A stretch of 64,000 nt of DNA, from contig NC_016935.1 in the NCBI RefSeq assembly GCF_000250655.1, positions 4,234,001-4,298,000 on the forward strand, read 5' to 3'. Positions within the stretch are counted from its first letter, which is position 1. Each line of letters starts with the position of its first letter. The position numbers were made by a program, and so were the translations under genes. Shown in pieces: positions 23,251-32,321 of the stretch. The notes under the pieces are model-generated. The model saw nothing but the letters and a program-made list of their open reading frames with translations, was not told where the DNA came from and searched no databases. The DNA comes from Paenibacillus mucilaginosus 3016. GTDB taxonomy: Bacteria; Bacillota; Bacilli; Paenibacillales; NBRC-103111.

Positions 23251-24974
23251 ATGGCATCATGCTTTTCAAAAGCAGCCAGACGTTTTACCCTGCTGACCGT
23301 TCTGATCCTCGGCCTCCAGCTGCCTCTCTCAGCCAATGCGAAAAGCAGTATCGACGTCAGAATCACCTCACCTCAGAATGAACAGAAAGTTGGAGGACAG
23401 CTAAAGGTTGAAGCCTCCATTTCATCCGAGTATGAGCTGAAGGAGGCTAAAGCTTCCGTCGGCGGCATAGAAGCCCCTCTCTTTCAAAGCTGTTCCGGCT
23501 GTTCGACCTGGACCGGCACGCTGAATACCTCCTCATTGACCCAAGGGCCCCATAGCGTAATCGTCAATGCCACAGATGTAAAGAAGAAGACTGGAACCGC
23601 CAGCGCCCCCTTTGTGCATGATGAAGTCCCGCCTGTCGTTCCTTAATCGAGCTGCCCGAACAGCACAGCATCATCACTGACGGCTCGATTCATATCGCCT
23701 CGGAGGCCACGGATGAATTCGCAACCCCGGTGTATTTCCTCAAAATATACGAAGATGGCAATCCGAACGACCCCGTAATAGCAGAATCCTGGACGGGAAA
23801 CTCCTACTCACGTACGTTTAATGTCTCTGCTTACACTGGCACCACATTGCACATCCATTATTCCATCGGCGACGGCTGGGAGCCGAACAGCTATAACCTC
23901 TCCAACCCCGTAAACTATGGCAGTACGGTTCATATTGCATCCCTAGCCGCTCTCACCGCTGCTGAACGAATTCCCAATGCGGAGATCGTCGACAGTGATG
24001 CAAACAGATTGCTGATTAACCGATCGGGCTCACTGTATATCCGAAGCCGGACCGATGGTACGGAAACACCGGTTGCCGGCGGATACTATCCCGTCGGATT
24101 AACCCCGTACGGTGCCGTAACCGGATCTTTAGCTCAACCGGAATTCACTGTTCGGCTTCATAGTTGGAATGGAAATTCTGTTGCCCAAGCCGACTTAGGA
24201 CAATGGGATCGCTCCTCAGCCATCACGATCGCCTCTAACGCCAGTCGCATCCAGGGCAAGTATCTGCTTTCTGCCTTTGAGGGCACTGTTTATTGGATCA
24301 ATACGGAGACCAATGAGGTACGTAAGATTCCGGACTTCAAGAGCCCCTATAGCTCCGATATTACCAATTATGAAGTCATGGATGATGGCGACTTGCTGAT
24401 GAGTGGGAGCTCAATGACTCCGGACACCATATTTCGGTATTATGCGGCAACCGGTCAGACCGAACCTTTCCTTACCTTCCCATATCCCCCATTTGGCCCT
24501 ATCTCTGATGGTGAGACGATCTTGTTTTATGCCGGTGGGGCCTTGCAAAAATATCGGGATGGCAGTGTAACTAGCGAAGTGTATGGTATTCCCCTCGATG
24601 AATTCTCAGTACCTTCCGAATTCTATCAATACAATAATGGATGGCTCGCCTATATAGGCGAAAACCATCAGGCGTATTTGAAATCCCCGGAAGGCACGGT
24701 CACCCAAGCTACTTACTTGCAGGAGCCGGTATCTCTACATGCTCTTGGGGAAGACGGCACGCTGATCGTTAAGGATTCGCCATTTACCTACCATCTTTAC
24801 CGTCCGGGTCAGGAGCAGCTAATTGAAATTGGATCTAACCGGGGGGCACGGGTGGATATACATGACGGCCAGGTCCATTATCTGCTTGGAGATACGATCT
24901 TCTATGTAAGCCAAGCTCCCGAAAATACACAGGCCTTCTCTTCGCCAGCGGCTCATAGCTTGAGTCTACCGTAG
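23251..24974 (+). pseudogene. Secreted Ig-like/propeller-like protein, frameshifted
   Basis: The first frame (23251-23646) gives a signal peptide (FTLLTVLILGLQLPLSANA) and a bacterial Ig-like domain (IDVRITSPQNEQKVGGQLKVEASIS). It stops after PPVVP. A second frame continues the sense directly (LIELPEQHSIITDGSIHIASEATDE...) through 24974. The offset equals one lost base in the C run near 23640. The C-terminal 400 residues are rich in short Tyr/Gly-containing strands such as DGTETPVAGGYYPV and may form a beta propeller. If repaired it is a roughly 574-residue exported protein of unknown role. ATG follows AGGAAGG. Confidence 0.65.
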
Positions 24975-25027
24975 TTCAGCATAGTTATGCCCATGGTGGC
25001 ATGCACAATCGGCAGTGATAAACCAAG

Positions 25028-25069
25028 AAGCGCGAGTCATGGAGGTCAACGACCTCTAAACTCGCGCTT
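25028..25069 (+). terminator. Two-stem terminator after the secreted-protein gene
   Basis: The outer stem AAGCGCGAGT with ACTCGCGCTT and inner stem GAGGTC with GACCTC are followed by TTTTT. It lies 54 bp past the stop at 24974. Confidence 0.8.
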
Positions 25070-25216
25070 TTTGACTCCGTATCCAGGAGTCCAAATGGTC
25101 GGAATGAATATGGAGTATGAAAGAAATAATTTGGTGCTAGGTCTAAATGGAAGTGCGTATTGTTTCTTGACCACACCATATCTTCCTCGTCCTGACTTAA
25201 TAAGGTCCATCCGCCC

Positions 25217-25296
25217 GACAAGAACATATATCCATTCCAATCCAGGCTGTTAAAACGAGGCGGCCCTTAATGAATACATGTTCTTGTCCTCCGACA
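25217..25296 (+). repeat. Dispersed repeat family 1 copy at a gene break
   Basis: GACAAGAACATATATCC at 25217-25233 and the right half GGCCCTTAATGAATACATG with TTCTTGTCCTCCGACA to 25296. The central hairpin is altered. Its right edge meets the truncated GH31 frame. Confidence 0.65.
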
Positions 25297-25406
25297 ATCG
25301 CGTTGATACGTCTTGCCGCCGAAAGGCGGCAGCGTGCCGCCATGGCCGCTCCACCCCACCAATACTCGTTATCTAATAACGGAATGCGGATCGTTTCGGT
25401 CTCCAT
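25297..25406 (-). pseudogene. N-terminal remnant of a GH31-like glycosidase
   Basis: Starting at ATG 25406 the frame reads METETIRIPLLDNEYWWGG. After a one-base shift the neighbouring frame reads GTLPPFGGKTYQRD. Together these resemble the N-terminus of GH31 enzymes (EYWWGGAVxDGxxMPFG). Only about 37 codons remain before the family 1 repeat. It follows the GH95 gene by 61 bp and probably was the next gene of that operon. The family call is from motif memory. Confidence 0.5.
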
Positions 25407-25467
25407 AGCAGCCCGTGCTCACCACACGCCGCAACACTCTAAGCGGTGTGTATAACTAACTATCGAT

Positions 25468-27888
25468 TCAATGATTGATCGTCGTAATGACATAACGCCC
25501 GCCACTTTCAACAGGGAATCCAATCCGGCCGTTCTCCGTATAGGACCATTCCACTTCTTGATCGGCTTTGGTGATCTTGATCTGATGCTTTGCAGACACT
25601 TCACAAGTCTGCGCGATCGAAGAAGTGATGACGGCCTTGGACAACAAGCCGTTCTTCCATTCCAGATCCACTTCGTATCCGCCTCTGCCGCGCAATCCTC
25701 TGACATAACCGTCTTTCCATGCATCAGGCAGTGCCGGCAGAAGCTCCAAGAAGCCTTGATGAGATTGCAGCAGCATCTCGGCGATTCCGGCCGTCGCAGC
25801 AAAGTTACCATCAATCTGGAAAGGAGGATGCGCATCAAACAGATTGGCATATACACCGCCTCTGTGTGCATTAAGCGGTTCATCCCCCTTAACGAGTGTC
25901 AGCAAATTCGAGAGGAGCCGCTCCGCACGATTGCCATTCTTGAACCGGGCCCACAAGCCGATTTTCCATCCTAAACTCCATCCAGTCCCCCCATCTCCCC
26001 TGATTTCAAGCGATCTCCTGGCTGCATGGAAGAGATCGGGAGCCAAATGCTCCGTAAGGAGCCGCCCGGGATACACGCCTACAAGATGGGAAACGTGACG
26101 ATGATGAACATCTTCGTCTTCAAAATCTTCAGACCATTCCTGCAGCTGACCTTTCTTACCGATTTGCATAGGAAGCAGCTTTTGCTTCGTTTCAAGCAGG
26201 GTGTTTGCAAATTCTTCATCCACCTGAAGCGTTTCTGCCGACGTTATACAGTTACTGAACAGCTCTCCGATCAATGCTAAATCCATGGTTGCCGCCGCGC
26301 CAACAGCATAGCGTTGATCTCCGATCATGAACTTGTGCTCCGGAGAGGTGGAGGGCGACGTAATCCAATAGCCATCTTCATTTGGAGTGAGCCAATCCAA
26401 ACAGAATAATGCTGCCTGCTTCATGATGGGATATGCCGTATCCCTCAAAAATGCTTCGTTTCCGCTAAAGGCATAATGCTCCCATAAATGCTGGGTCAGC
26501 CATACACCACCGAGCGGCCAAAACGCCCATACCGGATCTCCATGACCATAGTCACCGACAGGCGCTGTCTGAGCCCATACATCGGAATTATGGTGCGCCA
26601 CCCAACCTCTGGCTCCATAATTCACTTCTGCGGTCTTCCTGCCATTTACAGCTAACCTGCCAATAAAATCAATCAACGGCTCATGGAGCTCAGCCATATT
26701 ACAAGTCTCGGCAGGCCAGTAATTCATCTCTGCGTTAATATTTAGCGTATAATTACTGCTCCAGGGTGCCCGGGTATCCTCATTCCAGATGCCTTGAAGA
26801 TTGGCAGGCTGTGTGCCCGGGCGCGAGCTGGCAATCATCAGGTAACGCCCATAATGGAACAAGAGCTCAACCAACCCGGGATCACGGCTTCCATACTCGG
26901 CAATCCGCTGATCTGTAGGTAAATCCTGCGGAGCTGAACTCTCTCCCAAATGAAGATCGACCCTGTGAAAAAGCCTGCTGTGATCATCCACATGATGCTT
27001 GCGTATATCCGAATACTTCTTCCCGAGAATGGCCTGAATCGCTTCTTCGGTTACTTGTTCCGGCACGCGATTGGTGCTGCTCGCCCCGATCAATGGATCA
27101 AACGATGTCGCCGCACTGAAATACAAGGTTGCGCTAGTTGCTCCCACAATAGAGAGCCCATCCGCCTCGACTTTCATATTCCCGCCTTCGTGCACTGCAG
27201 AGAGACGTCCATAGAACTTCAAGCTTTTTGGCGCTTGCTGATCACCATAATGTACAGGATTCTTCACATTGTAGTAATTAGGCGCGACATACTCCGGTGC
27301 TATGCCTGATAGGGTATAGTGATCCGCGTCGGGCTTTGAACTGGAACGGAGTGGACTATCCAGTTTAGCGCGGAAACTAAGAAGTCCCTCCTTACTTGCC
27401 GTTAATCGTACTACGATGACCTGGTCGGGATGTGAAGCAAAGACCTCGCGGGTGTAGCTAACATCGCCAATGTCATAAGTAACGGTGACGATACCCGTTG
27501 AAAGATCGAGTTTTCTCTCATATCCGCGACCGCAAACTTGACCATGCTCCATCAGGATATGCAGATCGCCAAAAGGTAAATACGATTGAGTAAAAGGACC
27601 CATCATGAATTTGCAGAATCGATCCGCTTCTTCATATCTTTGTTCTGCAATGAGCTGCCTTACCTTCGGCAGCACTTCTCTGGCTTCCGGATTATTCCAA
27701 TCGGTTGGGTATCCAGACCAAAGTGTATCTTCGTTCAGTGCGATGCGTTCTTTCTCAACACCGCCAAAGATCATCGCGCCAAGTCTGCCATTTCCAACGG
27801 GCAGCGCTTCCGTCCAATAAACGGCAGGGGATTGAAATTGAATGTTCATGCTTTTTTTCAGTATATTTATGGATTGGTCATGACTCAT
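25468..27888 (-). CDS. Glycoside hydrolase family 95 (alpha-L-fucosidase/galactosidase type)
   Basis: An 806-residue cytoplasmic enzyme (no signal peptide) of usual GH95 length. Hallmarks in order: YWTEALPVGNGRLGAMIFGGV with NEDTLWSG at the N-terminus; NYTLNINAEMNYWPAE, whose two Asn (NIN) assist catalysis in the family; LQEWSEDFED with the general-acid Glu; HRHVSHLVGVYPG; and FQIDGNFAATAGIAEML with the Asp. The family removes alpha-1,2-linked L-fucose or L-galactose from glycans by inversion. ATG 27888 has GCAGGAGAG at about 9 nt. It sits downstream of a sugar ABC system and a decayed PL11 gene, so it probably trims imported plant cell-wall oligosaccharides. Confidence 0.95.
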   Translation of the reverse strand: MSHDQSINILKKSMNIQFQSPAVYWTEALPVGNGRLGAMIFGGVEKERIALNEDTLWSGYPTDWNNPEAREVLPKVRQLIAEQRYEEADRFCKFMMGPFTQSYLPFGDLHILMEHGQVCGRGYERKLDLSTGIVTVTYDIGDVSYTREVFASHPDQVIVVRLTASKEGLLSFRAKLDSPLRSSSKPDADHYTLSGIAPEYVAPNYYNVKNPVHYGDQQAPKSLKFYGRLSAVHEGGNMKVEADGLSIVGATSATLYFSAATSFDPLIGASSTNRVPEQVTEEAIQAILGKKYSDIRKHHVDDHSRLFHRVDLHLGESSAPQDLPTDQRIAEYGSRDPGLVELLFHYGRYLMIASSRPGTQPANLQGIWNEDTRAPWSSNYTLNINAEMNYWPAETCNMAELHEPLIDFIGRLAVNGRKTAEVNYGARGWVAHHNSDVWAQTAPVGDYGHGDPVWAFWPLGGVWLTQHLWEHYAFSGNEAFLRDTAYPIMKQAALFCLDWLTPNEDGYWITSPSTSPEHKFMIGDQRYAVGAAATMDLALIGELFSNCITSAETLQVDEEFANTLLETKQKLLPMQIGKKGQLQEWSEDFEDEDVHHRHVSHLVGVYPGRLLTEHLAPDLFHAARRSLEIRGDGGTGWSLGWKIGLWARFKNGNRAERLLSNLLTLVKGDEPLNAHRGGVYANLFDAHPPFQIDGNFAATAGIAEMLLQSHQGFLELLPALPDAWKDGYVRGLRGRGGYEVDLEWKNGLLSKAVITSSIAQTCEVSAKHQIKITKADQEVEWSYTENGRIGFPVESGGRYVITTINH

Positions 27889-27954
27889 CGGTTATCACTC
27901 TCCTGCAGGTTTTAACATCGAGTCTCATTTGACCGGGCTTACGATAGTCTTCTG

Positions 27955-28425
27955 ATCCCCTCAATGTAATGCTTATGTTATCCTCATACACCTTGTAAAT
28001 TCCCATTCCCGGTCTTGACGGATCCAGGTCGGATACATGTAGCGCATCACCATGTCCCCATCCGGTCGAATACAGTCCGGTACCGTCATGATCACAATTT
28101 CGTCAAATCCGTTGCCATCTACATCAGCTGCCGCCAAACTATGATTGCCTTGTCCGGCGTATTCGCCGTTACCGGGGTCCTTGCTGTCGAACACCCAACG
28201 CTGGACTAACTTTGACGTGCGAAGGCTTCGGATTCACTTTCTTTCCGTTGCGATAAAGATCAAATTCAACATGTTCAGGATCCGTTCCAAGCTTGCGCCA
28301 TCCAACGTAAACTCCTTGCCCGGTCTTAACAGCCACCAGTCCACGATCCAGGCGCTCCATCTGGCGAAGATACTTGAACGTCCCCGGCACCTCCAGCGAC
28401 TTGGATGCCTCCAGACCACCGGCAG
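27955..28425 (-). pseudogene. Decayed PL11 rhamnogalacturonan lyase
   Basis: Three in-order pieces of a PL11 enzyme lie in different frames. The first is the N-terminus (MERLDRGLVAVKTGQGVYVGWRKLGTD, FDLYRNGKKVNPK). After a large deletion comes GNGEYAGQGNHSLAAADVDGNGFDEIV. After a shift comes HDGTGLYSTGWGHGDALHVSDLDPSRPG to KVYEDN. Intact members exceed 600 residues; only about 155 codons remain. It starts right after the binding-protein stop, so it was part of the same operon. Confidence 0.8.
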
Positions 28426-30081
28426 TTACTTGTTGATCGTCGAGGAATCATAGGAAGCCTGCATGATTTCGAGATAACGCTTCATGTTCAGATCCTCAAG
28501 ACCTTTCACATAAGCATCCCAATCCTTGTCCAGACTCTTGGTGCCCGTTACGAACTGCAGTGCGTTCTGGTCGATATAGTCCTTGATGTTGGTCTGCATC
28601 ATGCTTGCTTCGTCCGTATTGGCAGGGTCCACCCACAGCGCCCAGTGCGGAAAGATCTCTTCCGGCTCCTTGTTCTCCATAAGAAGCGTCGCTTCATACA
28701 ACCGGCGCTCGTATCCGTCAGCCGCATAAATGTCCTTGCCTTGTATTTCGGCATCACGGTACGCCCGGTGATGATTATACTGACTGAGTGCTCCCCAATT
28801 GTCGTTGCGCGGTTTTTCACCAGATGCCAGCGGGATCGTTTTATAGAGCGGCTGAACCTTATCGTTCAGGGCCACGTCTCCCTCCTGCGGTCCGCGCCAG
28901 CTCTTGCCTTCTTCACCAAGATAAGCTCTCATCGCGCCCTCTTGCGTGTAGATGTAATCCAGCATCTTGATAGCCGTGATCTGCGCTTCCTTGCTTGCCT
29001 TGTTCGTGATAACGAATGATGCACCCGGATCGACCGGATAGTTAAACGTTGCATAGCTTGCATGCGGTCCCTGCAACGGCGGCAGCGGGTCGTAATCCTT
29101 CCCGTATGGAGCGTCCGTCGCCGTATTGACGAAGAGGGCGGGATGCATGCCGGCACCGACGCCAAGAAGCTGTGCGTCGGCGTTGTCGCCGATCTTCTTG
29201 AACGCTTCCGCATTCTGCGTGAACGCGCCCGGATCGATGAGCCCAGCATCATAGAGCGACTTTACGTAAGCAAGTCCTTCCTTCCACTCTGGCTTGTTGG
29301 CCGCCGTATCGACCTTGCCGTTCTTCATGATGAGATAGGTTCTGTCGTCGTCGTAAATAAATCCGTTCATCAGGTACGGAATGATGTGTACGCCGTAAGG
29401 CTCAATGGATCCGCTCAGCGGCACTTCGTCGGCTTTGCCGTTGCCGTTCGGGTCCTTCGTCTTAAATGCTTCGAGAACGGCCTTAAACTCTTTAAGCGTT
29501 TTCGGCGTGGAGAGACCAAGCTGCTTCAGCCATTTCGTGTTGAGCCACATCTTGTTCGGGTACGAGCAGTGGAAACATTCGTTTAATCCCGTCAGGCCGT
29601 AGATGTTGCCATCGGGAGCGGTGTTTATTGCTTTGTAATATTCGTTGCTTTCCAGCACTTTCTTGATGTTCGGCGCATACTGATCGATCAAGTCGTTAAG
29701 CGGAACGATAACGCCTTGCTGCCCAAACTTCAGTAAATCGGTCTGCGAGAAGCGGTCTACCCAAGGAATCAGCAGGTAGAGGTCAGGATAGTCTCCCGAC
29801 GCAAGTGAGATTTGTCTCTTTTCGGCTGCACCGTCGAACGGTACCGTCGTCCAGTTGAACTGGATATTGAACTTGTCTTCCATCAGCTTCGTGAACTTGT
29901 TCGTTTTCAGATCGACGTCGTTTGCTTGCTGTGCAAATACGTTGATCGTAACTTTCTCCCCGGAAGAAGCCGTGTCCGTCTCACCGCCGGCGCTGCCGCC
30001 GTCATTATTCGATGAGCATCCGGCAAGAACCATGCTGAGAATCAGAATCGCCGCAACGATAACCGTCCATGTTTTTCTCAA
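28426..30081 (-). CDS. Sugar ABC transporter substrate-binding lipoprotein (LplA type)
   Basis: A 551-residue extracellular binding protein anchored by lipid: signal VIVAAILILSMVLAGC with a clear lipobox. An acidic Ser/Gly linker leads into the bilobal fold (VTINVFAQQ, ASGDYPDLYLL, GNIYGLTGLNE, DPNGNGKADEVPL with an EF-like loop). Large binding proteins of this kind serve oligosaccharide importers without their own ATPase gene. The start is TTG 30081, shown by the n-region RKTW directly after it. Two permease genes lie just upstream, and the neighbouring enzymes point to pectin- or hemicellulose-derived oligosaccharides. Confidence 0.92.
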   Translation of the reverse strand: MRKTWTVIVAAILILSMVLAGCSSNNDGGSAGGETDTASSGEKVTINVFAQQANDVDLKTNKFTKLMEDKFNIQFNWTTVPFDGAAEKRQISLASGDYPDLYLLIPWVDRFSQTDLLKFGQQGVIVPLNDLIDQYAPNIKKVLESNEYYKAINTAPDGNIYGLTGLNECFHCSYPNKMWLNTKWLKQLGLSTPKTLKEFKAVLEAFKTKDPNGNGKADEVPLSGSIEPYGVHIIPYLMNGFIYDDDRTYLIMKNGKVDTAANKPEWKEGLAYVKSLYDAGLIDPGAFTQNAEAFKKIGDNADAQLLGVGAGMHPALFVNTATDAPYGKDYDPLPPLQGPHASYATFNYPVDPGASFVITNKASKEAQITAIKMLDYIYTQEGAMRAYLGEEGKSWRGPQEGDVALNDKVQPLYKTIPLASGEKPRNDNWGALSQYNHHRAYRDAEIQGKDIYAADGYERRLYEATLLMENKEPEEIFPHWALWVDPANTDEASMMQTNIKDYIDQNALQFVTGTKSLDKDWDAYVKGLEDLNMKRYLEIMQASYDSSTINK

Positions 30082-30175
30082 AATAACATCTCCCCCTATT
30101 GATTTTAATCGAACAGCGACACAGACACGACGGGACGGCTACATACAAATACCCCCTGGTTTTGCCGCCGTCCGG

Positions 30176-31105
30176 TCAGCCTTTGACCGAACCGATCAGC
30201 ATGCCCTGCACGAAATACCGCTGCACGAACGGATAGATGACGAGCACCGGCAAGCTTGCCACTACGATAAGCGAATATTTCATCAGCTCCGCCAGCTGCT
30301 GACGCTTCACCATCTCGGCGGCGTCGATGCTGCCCGTTCCGTTATTCAGAATCAGAATGCTGCGCAGAATCAGCTGGAGCGGATAAATCGACTGCGATTT
30401 CAGATAGATCAGCGCGTCGAAGTAAGCGTTCCATTGACCTACCGCATACATCAGCGCGAGTACGGCGATAATCGGTTTCGCAAGCGGAACGATGACGCTG
30501 AAGAGGAACCTCATATCGCTGCACCCATCGATTTCGGCAGCCTCGGATAACTCGTCGGGAATTGTCGACTGGAAGAACGTCCGTGCGATGATGACCTGCC
30601 ATACCCAGATTGCGTTCGGGATCAGAAGCGCCCACCGGGTATCGATCATGCCTAACGACTTGACGACCAGATAGGTCGGGATCAACCCGCCGGAGAACAG
30701 CATGGTGAACGTGACGAAGATCATCAGCGGACTCCGTCCGAAGAACGATTTTCTGGACAGCGGGTAAGCGATCATGATCGTAAGAGCGACACTGATGAGC
30801 GTGCCGAATACGGTGTAGAACAGCGAGTTGGCATAGCCGGAGATGACTTGGTCGTTCCGGAACACCGCCTTATAGCCATCCAGGGTCAGATCAACCGGCC
30901 ACAGCCACACTTTGCCCGATGATACTGCAGCCGGACTGCTGATGGATGAGCTGAGAATGTACACTAGTGGATACAGTACGGCGATCAACACTACGGTCAG
31001 GAAAATGTAGGTGCCGGCAATGAAAATCCGGTCTCCCAACGATTCTCTAATGGCTCTCCTAACGGAGCCTGCAGCATGACCCGACTGTGTTTTGGCGATT
31101 AGCAT
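30176..31105 (-). CDS. Carbohydrate ABC transporter permease (LplC/YtcP type)
   Basis: A 309-residue inner-membrane permease with six predicted segments (TYIFLTVVLIAVLYPLVYILS, SLFYTVFGTLISVALTIMIAYPLS and so on). The EAA loop is EAAEIDGCSDMRFLFSVIVPLAKP. Ends with YFVQGMLIGSVKG, typical of the LplC group. It pairs with the permease encoded 25 bp upstream and the binding protein 94 bp downstream. A shared ATPase such as MsmX encoded elsewhere is expected, since none is present here. Confidence 0.93.
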   Translation of the reverse strand: MLIAKTQSGHAAGSVRRAIRESLGDRIFIAGTYIFLTVVLIAVLYPLVYILSSSISSPAAVSSGKVWLWPVDLTLDGYKAVFRNDQVISGYANSLFYTVFGTLISVALTIMIAYPLSRKSFFGRSPLMIFVTFTMLFSGGLIPTYLVVKSLGMIDTRWALLIPNAIWVWQVIIARTFFQSTIPDELSEAAEIDGCSDMRFLFSVIVPLAKPIIAVLALMYAVGQWNAYFDALIYLKSQSIYPLQLILRSILILNNGTGSIDAAEMVKRQQLAELMKYSLIVVASLPVLVIYPFVQRYFVQGMLIGSVKG

Positions 31106-31130
31106 GGTCTTCCCTCCCTTGTGTATGCCC

Positions 31131-32096
31131 CTACCATAGGCTTGTGTTGGATACGCGTCTTGCGATCGTATTCACGACGAGCAGCAGCACCAGGTTGATG
31201 ACGGAGTTGAACAGGCCGACCGCCGTCGCGAAGCTGTAGTTGGCGTTCAACAGCCCGATCTTGTACACGTACGTCGAAATGATTTCGGACGTCGAGAGGT
31301 TCAGCGGATTCTGCAGCAGGTACATTTTCTCGAAGCCCACGGCCATAATGTTGCCGACACTCAGAATAAGAATAATGACCGCCGCGGGCATGATGCCAGG
31401 TATATCGACGTTGAGGATCTTCTGGAAGCGGGACGCCCCGTCCACCTTTGCCGCTTCATACAGGGACGGATCAACCCCCGACAGGGCGGCCAGGTAAATG
31501 ACGGCAGAATAGCCCATCGTCTGCCACACGTCCGAGAAAACGTAGACGGATCGGAATAGCGAAGGATCGCCCAGATAGTTGACGGATTCGAAGCCGAGCG
31601 CATTGGCGATCGTATTGACGATGCCAAGGCGCGGAGACAGGAACAGCATCACAATCGAGACCATAACGACCGTTGAAATGAAGTAAGGGGCGTAGGTCAC
31701 CATCTGTACCGTCTTCTTGAAGCGCACATTCTTCACTTCGTTGAGTGCAAGCGCCAGTATGATCGGAATCGGAAAGCTTACGGCCAGATGATAAAACGAA
31801 ATGTACAACGTATTCACAATCAGTGTCTTAAACGCGGGATTCTGAAAGAGCAGGTCGAAGTATTTCATTCCTACCCATGGGCTGCCCCAGATGCCTTTAA
31901 TGACGTTGTAGTTCTTGAAGGCCAGCACGGCGTTAGCCATCGGCAGATACTTGAAGATCACAAAGTAAGCTACCGGCGGGATCACCAGCAGGTAGAGCTG
32001 CCAGTGTCGCTTCAGACTCTTTAACGCTGCCGCACGTAATGAAGCTCTTCTTCCTATGGATTTGACCGTCTTGACATTCGTAATCGCTGTACTCAG
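31131..32096 (-). CDS. Carbohydrate ABC transporter permease (LplB type)
   Basis: A membrane permease with six segments and EAA loop EAAKVDGASRFQKILNVDIPGI. The first safe start is GTG 31985, but the frame upstream encodes SLKRHWQLYLLVIPP, the normal cytoplasmic lead-in and first membrane segment of LplB proteins. Translation must therefore begin higher up. No ATG, GTG or TTG is available there. CTG 32096, six bases after GGGGGGG, gives 321 residues, the usual size, and is used here with caution. It is the first gene of the transporter operon, with cre-like repeats upstream. Confidence 0.85.
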   Translation of the reverse strand: MSTAITNVKTVKSIGRRASLRAAALKSLKRHWQLYLLVIPPVAYFVIFKYLPMANAVLAFKNYNVIKGIWGSPWVGMKYFDLLFQNPAFKTLIVNTLYISFYHLAVSFPIPIILALALNEVKNVRFKKTVQMVTYAPYFISTVVMVSIVMLFLSPRLGIVNTIANALGFESVNYLGDPSLFRSVYVFSDVWQTMGYSAVIYLAALSGVDPSLYEAAKVDGASRFQKILNVDIPGIMPAAVIILILSVGNIMAVGFEKMYLLQNPLNLSTSEIISTYVYKIGLLNANYSFATAVGLFNSVINLVLLLVVNTIARRVSNTSLW

Positions 32097-32143
32097 ATTA
32101 ACCCCCCCAGATTGAGAGCAGGATCTTATGCAGCGATCCGCTC

Positions 32144-32270
32144 GATATGATAACGTTTTCTTGCCCTAATCCTATGTCACCGTCACGAAACCTGTAAAGC
32201 GTACACTTCTTCCCAACCCGTACAAAACCGGAAATGCACCCTCAAAAACGTTGATATGACAGCGTTTTCG
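32144..32270. promoter_or_regulatory. Two cre-like direct repeats before the sugar transporter operon
   Basis: GATATGATAACGTTTTCT (32144-32161) and GATATGACAGCGTTTTCG (32253-32270) share 15 of 18 bases, 109 bp apart. Each approximates the CcpA cre consensus WTGNAANCGNWNNCW with one or two mismatches. They could be catabolite-repression sites, or sites for the AraC regulator encoded next door. Confidence 0.45.
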
Positions 32271-32273
32271 GCG

Positions 32274-32320
32274 TACGAAACGAAAAAACCATCCTGCCGG
32301 ATGGGTTTTTTCGTTTCGTA
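32274..32320. terminator. Strong bidirectional-type terminator
   Basis: TACGAAACGAAAAAACC (32274-32290) pairs perfectly with GGTTTTTTCGTTTCGTA (32304-32320), and ATCC with GGAT extends the stem inward. It ends 2 bp from the stop of the AraC sensor gene and separates it from the transporter operon. Confidence 0.85.
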
Positions 32321-32321
32321 C

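Noticed and set aside
24985..25227. Minus-strand frame (GGWTLLSQDEEDMVW...)
   Set aside because: It spans a strong two-stem terminator of the opposite gene and the edge of a repeat and lacks a ribosome site. Left uncalled, though it could be a remnant.
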